Shown piece after piece: positions 30,453 through 37,753 of a stretch of 37,753 nucleotides of DNA. The position numbers and the translations under genes were made by a program. The DNA comes from Zygnema cylindricum (taxonomy: Eukaryota; Streptophyta; Zygnematophyceae; Zygnematales; Zygnemataceae). Below the pieces are notes generated by a model that was not told the origin of the DNA, made no database searches, and saw only the letters and a list, made by a program, of their open reading frames with translations. Location of the stretch: NCBI GenBank assembly GCA_037447655.1, contig JBBHKE010003031.1:1-37753 (forward strand). Reading direction: 5' to 3'. Within the stretch, counting starts at the first letter, position 1; each line of letters begins with the position of its first letter.

Positions 30453-33400
30453 GGTTATGGGCCCACCCTCTAGGGTACCAATATTTAATGGAATTGGCTT
30501 CATATACTGGGAAAGTATGATGATAGGAGCTCTATGCGAAAAAAAGGTTTTGGGGGATAGTGAGTGGACGATTGGGGCGTCCATCAAGTCTTGGAATTCC
30601 TCCAAGGTTTGGAGGAAGCAGATTCACCAGGAAAGAGGATTCACCTTCAACGGAGGAAACAAAGGAAGGAGAGGTGGTGGACAAAGGAAAGGAGAAGGAG
30701 GCGACCAAACCAATAGCAACTGGTTTAGCATTCATGTCACCTATTCCGAGGAACGAGGAGAATGATACTGAAACCTGGGACTTCAACAATATGGCGGCAA
30801 AACACTTCATCCTACGCCATCTCACTCAAGGACTTGCATATCCTCATTTGCAGTTAGAAAGGGCATCCGATCTTTGGATGGCTCTTATAGAGATGTACCG
30901 AAGTGGTACGATTCAGCAACAACAGATCAGAAAGTTAAGGAGTATGTATACAAAGGGGGAAATATATTGGATTTTTGCAATGAGCTTGCTACACTCTTCA
31001 TGGAGCTAGAGAGTGCGGGAAAAATTTTTAGTGAAAAAGAAAAGGTTAACTGTTTACTGATGAAGTTACCTGATGAGTTCGTGAACATAGTTTACCGCGT
31101 GCAGGACTTGCCTGACTCAAGGTGGATATGGAACTCAATGGTAGGGATGATTCTCGTTCAAGAGAATATAATTGAGATCCGAAGGGGAGGAAAGAGTGGC
31201 CAAGCCTTGGCAACAGCGACTGATTGGAGGAACAAGGATTCCCGAAAACCGGTCGGAAACTATGGGGGTAGGGAGCAGAAAAAACAGACCGACGAGTTCG
31301 AACCAAGGGCTCCCAAAGGTTTATGTCATTTTTGTAAGAAACCGGGGCACTATATGGCAGAGTGCACTAAGCTAACCGAGCTTCGGTTAAAGGAGGGGCA
31401 GACCGGTGGTACCCCGAGAGGAAAGAAAAAGGCCTTTGTCACACAGGTACTTGAGGCGGTATCCGAGGACGAGGACGATGAGCTTCTTTTGGATGAGGAG
31501 TTGGAGGCGAAAAATGAGGTCGAAATTCCACGAAGGCAGAAATATGCTTACGGTGGATTGAAAGGTGAAGCAGGCTGGATTATAGATTCAGGTGCCTCAA
31601 TGCACATGTGTAAGGATAGGCACCTGTTCACTAAGATAAGAAAGATTCCCACCGTAGAGATAGAGTACGGGGATGGGAGGATAGTCACCACTGCTCTTGT
31701 AGGATCGGTAGATCTTAAAGTGTTAGTAGAAGGAAAGACATCCATATTAACATTCTCCGATCTATTGTTTATTCCGGAGCTGAACAAAAACCTTATCTCT
31801 ACATCAGTATTAGATGATAAGGGTTTTTTCACTAGCACTAGGGAAGGAGTCTTTACTGCTAGTTTTGAGGAGGATGTCTATTTCATTGCTGAGAAAGGTA
31901 GCCATGGGATGTTTAGGCTGGTTTTAAGTAATGAAAAGAAGAAACTTTATTATGCTGGTGTTCATGATATTATGATGTGGCATAAGAGGCTTGGGCATGT
32001 GAATCTAGATAAGTTAAGAGAGATGAAAAAGATGGGAGTGGTGGAAGGGATTCAGTTTAGTGAGAGTGATAATATAAGTGATTGTAGTGGGTGTGCTCAA
32101 GGTAAAGCACACAGATTACCCTTTCCTAAAACAACCACCTACAAGGGAGAAAAACTTCTAGATCTAGTACACACAGATATTTGGGGACCGGCTAGAGTGC
32201 CCTCACCGGGGTGGAAGAGATTTATGATGACTATAACTGATGATTGGTCTCGGTATTCCCGGGTGTATTTTTTGAAAAACAAGTCAGAAGCTGAGGATTG
32301 TTTTAGACAATATAAAGCATGGAGCAAAAAACTCCATGAAACTCCAATCAAGAGAGTAAGGAGTGACAATGGTGGAGAGTATACTTCTAACCAGTTTGAG
32401 GATTTTCTGAGGGAAGATGGGGTCCAACACCAAAAGACAGTTCCAGAAAATCCTAAACAGAATGGGGTAGCTGAAAGGTTAAATAGAACACTAAGTGATA
32501 GTGCTAGAAGTATGTTGTCGGATAAAAAGATAGGAAAAAGGTTTTGGGCAGAAGCAATGAACTGTGCTAATTACCTCAAGAATAGAGTTCTTACTTCAGC
32601 TATAAAAGATCAAACACCTTATGAGAGATGGACAGGCCGGAAACCAGACATATCTCACTTAAAGGTTTTCGGCAGTCAAGTATTCAGTCTAGATACTGAT
32701 CGGTCCAATTGGAAGCTAGATCCTAAAGGAAAACCAGGATACTTATTAGGATATGATGAGGATGTTAAAGGATATAGAGTTTATGATCTAAAAAGGGAAG
32801 ATATAATCTTAGTAAAGCATCTAGAAGTTATGGATGAAGGAAAATCTGTGGATCCCTTCAAATATACGAAGCCAGTAAAAATCAGATTTGAGTCAGAAAA
32901 TTCCGATGACTTTGAGCTTCCTAACTATCCAGGTTTTAGAGAAGATGACATTCTTGCAGGTACAAATCAGACCGAAAATGACTCGGCTGTGGAAACTCCA
33001 GTGACAACTCTACCCGAAGTGGAAGACGTGGTGGAAATTGATTCGGAATCAAGGGATAGGGGAGAAGCCGAGTTTGTTCGAAAGAATCCACGAGAACCAT
33101 CTATTCCGGCCTCAGATTTTGAAGGGGGGAGGAGAAGTAGCAAAAGACTGCAAGAAAAACAGGTTAATAACAAGGTAACTAAACTATCTCATCAAAATGA
33201 ACCTCAAACTTATCGAGAGGCGATGACTTGTCCAGAAAGAAACCGGTGGAAGACAGCCATCAATGAGGAGATGGCTTCAATCATGGCAGCCGATACTTGG
33301 GAGCTGGTGGACTGTCCACCTAACCGAAAACTAATCGGTTGTAAGTGGGTTTTCAAACTAAAACTGAACCTAGATAACACAATCGAGCGCTACAAGGCCA

Positions 33401-34786
33401 GATTAGTGGCAAAGGGATTTACACAAAAGGAAGGAATTGACTACGAGGAAACCTTTGCCCCGGTGGTCAGATTTCCCTCCGTCCGCATACTTCTCAGTTT
33501 AGCAGCGGCGGAAGACATGGAAGTGCACCACATGGACATCAAAACAACCTTTTTGCATGGAGAATTGGAAGAGGAGATCTTCATGCGACAACCCGAAGGG
33601 TTTGTGGAAGAAGGAGAGGAGAGTAAGGTATGCCGGCTGATTAAATCTCTTTATGGTTTGAAACAGGCGCCTCGACAGTGGAATAAGAAGCTTGATGAGT
33701 GTCTTACCGGTCTAGGATATATTCGGATCAGCTCAGATCACTCAATCTATGTTTTCGAAGATGAGGAAGGTTTTATATTTATTGCAATTTATGTTGATGA
33801 TTTGCTTGTTTTAAGTAAATCAATGGAAAAAAATTAATAAACTGAAAACCGATCTTAAGGGGAGATTTGAAATGAAAGATATGGGGGAAGCAAAATATAT
33901 TTTGGGAATTCAAGTAGAGAGAGACCGAAAAAGGAAAATTATAAGATTGACTCAAAAGGAAGCAATAGGGAACATGCTTGAAAAATTTCAAATGGATAAA
34001 GCTAATAGTTGTACAACTCCAATGGAGTTGAAGAAGGGAAGTGAGGGGAGTGAGGAAGAAGGAGTCATAGTCTTAGACGAGGAATTATCTCCTGATGAAC
34101 AGAAGTTCATGCAGACTATTCCTTACAGGCAAGTAGTGGGAAGTCTAATCTATTTTATGAATTGTACCCGGCCGGATTTAGCTGCAGCTGTAGGAGTGCT
34201 GAGTAGAAGTCTAAATGCTCCCACTAAGAAGGATTGGGAGGCAGCTAAGAGAGTCCTTAGATACTTGGTAGGAACTAGAGATCTATGGTTGCATTTGGGT
34301 GGGGAGAATACTGACATCACTACTTGGAGTGATGCCAGTTATGGTGATGCTCCGATGAGGAGATGTACTTCTGGATATGTATTATATGTGGGTGATGGGG
34401 CTTGCTGTTGGAGTAGCAAACAGCAAAAGGTTATTGCTCAGTCCACCATGGAGGCTGAGTATATGGCCTCTTGCTCTGCTGTAAAAGAATTGATGTGGGT
34501 CAAGTCTTTGCTTGGTGAGCTTGGTCACCTTAAGAGTGGTGTGCAGAAAATATTTTGTGATAAGCAGGCAGCAATCGCTATTTCTGCCAATCCTAAACAC
34601 CATTTTAAAGCCAAACACATGGACATCAGACTCAGCTTTGTTAGAGAGAAAGTAGAAAACAAAATAATCAGTTTAGAGTACAGACCAGATAGTGAGATGG
34701 TAGTAGATATGATGACCAAACCTGTGCCTTCCCCTAAGTTAATTTTTTGCAGGGAGAAGTGTGGTCTGAAATTAAACATTGACTAG
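30433..34786 (+). pseudogene. Copia gag-pol polyprotein of element 2 (three homopolymer frame breaks)
   Basis: Polyprotein for capsid, protease, integrase, RT and RNase H. ATG 30433 (MEVSEFQVMGPPSR) is in the LTR. Gag has VPIFNGIGFIYWES, LMKLPDEFVNIV and the zinc knuckle CHFCKKPGHYMAEC (31324-31365). Protease DSGASMHMC is near 31585, MWHKRLGH...CSGCAQGKAH near 31975-32110, integrase HTDIWGP (~32170), TDDWSRY, DNGGEYTS and GVAERLNRT follow, and RT has YVDD at 33790-33801. RNase H shows TTWSDASYGD and STMEAEYMA; DKQAAI replaces the usual DNQ. Stop at 34784. The frame changes three times: near 30552 (run of five G), 30955 (five G) and 33827 (seven A). Otherwise no stop interrupts the 987-codon and 304-codon segments. 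As written it cannot make one protein; see the finding on homopolymers. Confidence 0.9.
30453..30467 (+). promoter_or_regulatory. Primer-binding site, half-tRNA(iMet) type (element 2)
   Basis: GGTTATGGGCCCACC follows the LTR without spacer and is complementary over all 15 bases to GGUGGGCCCAUAACC in the anticodon arm of plant initiator tRNA-Met (sequence from general knowledge). It shares its first 13 bases with the Drosophila copia primer site. It is read in frame within Gag (VMGPP). Confidence 0.88.
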
Positions 34787-34799
34787 AAAATAAGGGGAG
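34787..34799 (+). promoter_or_regulatory. Polypurine tract of element 2
   Basis: AAAATAAGGGGAG immediately precedes the 3' LTR, the plus-strand primer position. Confidence 0.85.
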
Positions 34800-35848
34800 T
34801 GTAGAAACTAATGGTTTTATTAGTATTTTCTAGGTCTGAAAAAAAATATAGAAGTCGAGGCAGTCTATCTCTAACTTCTCTCTCCAACTCTCAAACTTGT
34901 CGCAGTCACTGAGAAATTGGAGAGGAAGCTAGAGCCATGGCTACCTTGGCTATCCTGAGGTTTACGGGAATTTTATATATAGGGTTTAATTATTTAATTA
35001 AAAGATATGTGCCGGCGGCAGGTTTTGATCCTTTACCCTCCGGACGGCTGATAGAATATAGCCGGTAGCCTTAGCCGTTAAGTCTAGCAGTAGTGTTACG
35101 TAGCATATAGTTTGATATTTATTTAAATATGTATACGTGCGATAAACCATTTAACTGTAATGAATTAGGGGATACATAGATCCAGTAATATATAATGTAC
35201 GACTTACGGTACGGACAAAAATCAGTACCGCGCATTTGTTTCGTAAATGAAACAAATACCGCGCATGTATTTATTACGGCTACGATTAAAGCCGAATTTA
35301 ATCGGACGGCCGGGATTAACGCCGAGATCACGGAGGAAGATTTCGGCGGTTTGTGGCCATCGCCACATCGGATGACGCGTGGCGAAATTCCGTTGGATTG
35401 TGGAATCTCCGGAGATTATGGCACCGAATCCGGATTTGACATGTGTCGACATTTTGGCCTTGTCGTACAATGTCCGTACATAAAGTACACCGGCAGCTGT
35501 ACTTTTGCGTACGAAACTCAATTCTGATTGGTTCCGTACATCAGTAGATAGAGTCTGTGAGTGAGATAGGACTTAGAAAAATTAGAAGATAGGACCCCCT
35601 CTCCCTGAGAGCTTCTGTACAAAAGGTCAACTTTGACCCTCCATAACTTACTGCTCAGGGGAGCAAATTCAGAGATTCTTTTTGCTATCGACTCAGGGGA
35701 GTCTTGCCTTCACAAGGGTGAAGTTGGTCAGAGTTTTTGTCTGCCAGGGTGGCAGTTATTTTTGCTTAAACACAAAGGGGTCAGGATTATCCTAGAGGCT
35801 TCTTGGAAGCTGTCCACTCTGAGGACTTATGGAGGTCTCAGAGTTTCA
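34800..35848 (+). repeat. 3' LTR of element 2
   Basis: Same 1049-bp length as the 5' LTR and collinear with it. It ends GAGTTTCA and is followed by ACCTT and element 3 sequence. Confidence 0.95.
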
Positions 35849-36439
35849 ACCTTGGGCACAACTACTGCAATCATCCACCATTTCATTATCCCCAAACTGA
35901 ATGCCTTCTACTACACCAAGCTTCTTCATTTCCATCAGCGTATCAAAATGCACATGCCCTTACCGCTTATGCGAAATCATCAATTTTGGAACACCAACAT
36001 ACTAAGCATTATTCTTTTCATTACTCACGTTAAGCCTAAACATTCCTTGGCTAACCTTATCTGCCGTGAAGTAGACTTCATCCCCATACTTAGCTCTAAA
36101 GACTCCCTTTCTAGTGAAGGTATCAAACTCTTTGTCATCTAACACAGACGTAGAGACAAGATTTTTACTCAGCAAAGGAATTTAGAGTACATTTGAGAAG
36201 GTGAGTATAGAAGTTTTACCCTCCACTAAGACTTTCAGATCTATCTACCCCTTTAGATCTGTGGTAACCACTCTCCCATCCTCATACTCTATCTCTACAG
36301 TAGGGATCTTTCTTAGCTTAGTAAATAGGTGCTTATCACGACACATATGCATGGATGCACTTGAGTCAATGATCCATCCTTCCTTTGGAGCTTCCCGAAT
36401 TGCTCCGAGAGCACACTTTTGTTTCCGAGGGATCTCCTT
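35849..36439 (-). pseudogene. Copia protease and Gag-pre-integrase of element 3
   Basis: The minus frame from 36439 reads KEIPRKQKCALGAIREAPKE, GWIIDSSASMHMCRDKHLFT (DSSA in place of DSGA at the active site) and KIPTVEIEYEDGRVVTTDLK. After a stop come DLKVLVEGKTSILTF, KNLVSTSVLDDKEFDTFTRK, YFTADKVSQGMFRLNVSNEK, HKRxGHVHFDTL and DDCSSCAQG at 35849. The last residues join GKARRLPFP across the element 2 insertion, proving the two halves were contiguous. Stops around the DLKG, NNA and HKR positions make it non-functional. Gag and the primer site are absent: an LTR end is joined directly to KEIPR. Confidence 0.85.
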
Positions 36440-36668
36440 TGCAACTGTGAGACCTCCATAGGACCTCAGAGTAAGCAGCTCACACGAAGCCTCTAGGATA
36501 ACCTTGACCCGTTTGTCTTTCAGCACGAATAACTTCCACCTTGGCAAACAAAAACTCTCACCACCTTCACCCTTGTGAAGGCAAGACTCCCCTGAGTCGA
36601 TAGCAAAAAGAATCTCTGAATTTTCTCCCATGAGTAGTAAGTTATGGAGGGTCAAAGTTGACCTTTAA
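36440..36668 (-). repeat. Truncated 5' LTR end of element 3 (element 2 LTR type)
   Basis: The minus strand matches the last ~230 bp of the element 2 LTR with roughly 10-15% difference (GGTCAACTTTGACCCTCCATAACTTACT, GATTCTTTTTGCTATCGACTC, CTTGCCTTCACAAGGGTGAAG, ATCCTAGAGGCTTC). It ends TTGCA at 36440 where the protease region starts. The U3 part is missing; beyond 36668 the sequence is unrelated. Confidence 0.85.
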
Positions 36669-37753
36669 TTCTTGCAATGAAAAACGTCAATAATGTTATA
36701 AAATGAAAGATCTCTAAAACTAATTTCTTTTTACTATCTTTGGGCGTATTTTTATGGCAAGAAGAGTGAGAATAGACTAAAAAACAATATCGAAAAACCA
36801 TGGCGGAAAGTTTTAGAATTTGTGACATCGATGTTGTCATAATTTGAGCGTGACGTCAAAATGTCACAAACCCTAAACATCTACAATGTCACAAGTAGCT
36901 TGACGTTGACAACCGTCGCTATTTTGTAAACCTCATCAATTGTCACGAGCTTTGTAGTCGTCTACAACCGTCACAAATTACACCCACGTCTACATCCGTT
37001 ACAATCTAAAGTAACAATTTAATTTCTTTACATACGAATGCTCGTCTACACCCGTCACAATCTAAATTCTAAAGTAATGACTTCATTATTAAAGTAGTAC
37101 GGAGAATCTTCGCTAAAAACAAAATTACAATACTAAAGCTTCGGTTACATGTGAAAGTTCCCTAGTTCAATGATGACGCAAATTGTATTCTACAAATTTG
37201 CCATTTCTTCGTACGGTTACAATTTTCACAGTACGACGCTAGGTTTTAAATGAAAACGACAGAAATATACCCATACTTAGCCAAATGGGGCCGTACCCTT
37301 CATAGAGTCCTTTAATAAATGCGTTTTATTAAAGCATCTTCCAAACCTCGGAGCTAAGGACAAAAAAATATTTGGCAGAGACGCAGAGTATATGTTGAGC
37401 GTGCCTGGTAACCGGGAGGTCCAGGTGATATGTCCAAAGAGGTGTGCATGAGAAACCTGCAATCCACCCCAAATGCTGATGCTCCCTTGGATCTGTGATA
37501 ATGCCCATCTCTGTTCATTACCCCCCCCCCAGAGATATGCATGGATAGTAAGGAGGAATGGAGTGGAAAAGAAAGGTGCCCTGTACCGTGCTACTCCGCT
37601 TGAAGCCCACGTAATGCCACACTCCTTGTCGAGCGTGCCCGAGAAACACAAGGGAAGGGCCCGCTGCCCGGAATGGCCGGTCTCGGCGTCCTGCAAAGAA
37701 CCCACCAATGCGAATGCTTCCCATAATAATGATAATGCCCACTGCTGACCCCA
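36669..37753. other. Unassigned right-hand end
   Basis: 36830-37080 repeats variants of GTCTACA-CCGTCACAA and TGTCACAA-type words on one strand, resembling transposon subterminal repeats. 37280-37753 is clearly more GC-rich, contains an 11-C run near 37522-37532, and has overlapping open frames on both strands without recognisable protein families. It may be the start of another element or of organellar-derived DNA; neither is supported. Confidence 0.4.

Larger units (their letters stand above)
29404..35848 (+). mobile_element. Copia retrotransposon 'element 2', nearly intact
   Basis: A 6445-bp element with 1049-bp LTRs at both ends, a perfect target duplication ACCTT (29399-29403 and 35849-35853), a perfect half-tRNA(iMet) primer site at 30453-30467 and the purine tract ATAAGGGGAG before the 3' LTR. 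The LTRs differ at about 19 positions by hand count and have no indels, so it is the youngest insertion here. It carries gag, protease, integrase, RT and RNase H in copia order. It inserted into the integrase region of element 3 in the opposite orientation. Confidence 0.96.

Noticed and set aside
30952-30958. AAAGGGG as a programmed -1 frameshift site in element 2 gag
   Set aside because: It fits the X-XXY-YYZ pattern, but the shift would occur in the middle of Gag, two other homopolymer breaks exist, and eukaryotic sites normally have A or U at Y. A mutation or sequencing error is simpler.
35633-36142. ORF across the element 2 3' LTR
   Set aside because: It begins at TTG in the LTR and runs into antisense element 3 sequence. 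The LTR part is shared by other LTRs but has a stop in the 5' LTR copy and is in a different frame from gag.
37277-37753. Organellar (mitochondrial) insert or LINE at the right edge
   Set aside because: Higher GC and overlapping ORFs suggested it, but no organellar gene or RT motif could be recognised.

Overview
This window looks like nuclear DNA from a green plant (streptophyte): a gene-poor, AT-rich tract made almost entirely of nested transposable elements. The evidence is the mix of plant-type Ty1/copia and Ty3/gypsy retroelements, primer sites matching plant initiator tRNA-Met, GT-AG-type splice sites in transposase exons, and a 10-N assembly gap. No intact host gene, rRNA or CRISPR was recognised. 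Species cannot be fixed from the sequence. Motifs and splice signals were read by eye; no database search was run.

Layout. 1-9586: a three-level nest. A minus-strand, internally deleted copia element ('element B', 3' LTR ending at 872, 5' LTR 2356-2660 plus 8702-9586) is split by a complete but decayed plus-strand copia element ('element 1', 2661-8696, duplicated target ATGAG). Element 1 is itself split by a 661-bp solo LTR (5900-6560, duplicated target AAGAT). 9500-10045: tandem duplication of the LTR edge and its flank. 10045-12594: AT-rich non-coding DNA. 12595-16437: minus-strand gypsy material with LTR, PBS, gag, protease, an assembly gap, a C5 cytosine-methyltransferase-like fragment and the start of RT. 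16564-18740: two exons of a pogo/Tigger-like DDE transposase (minus). 18990-23700: a putative minus-strand gene or transposon region with GACGAC hairpin clusters, an acidic ORF, a diverged LTR (20283-22444) and a pyrimidine-rich minisatellite. 23700-25828: mostly unassigned. 25831-26325: a MITE with terminal inverted repeats and TA target sites. 26453-36668: minus-strand chimeric copia 'element 3', interrupted by the young, nearly intact plus-strand copia 'element 2' (29404-35848, 1049-bp LTRs, duplicated target ACCTT). 36669-37753: unassigned.

Most notable. (1) Elements B, 1 and 2 all carry, directly after the 5' LTR, a primer-binding site complementary to the anticodon arm of initiator tRNA-Met (GGTTATGGGCCCACC or close variants). 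This is the half-tRNA priming mode of Drosophila copia, not the usual plant 3'-end site. In elements 1 and 2 the Gag start codon lies inside the LTR, so the primer site is itself translated. (2) A gypsy-associated cytosine methyltransferase remnant. (3) All three frame breaks in element 2 fall in homopolymers, so the element may really be intact.
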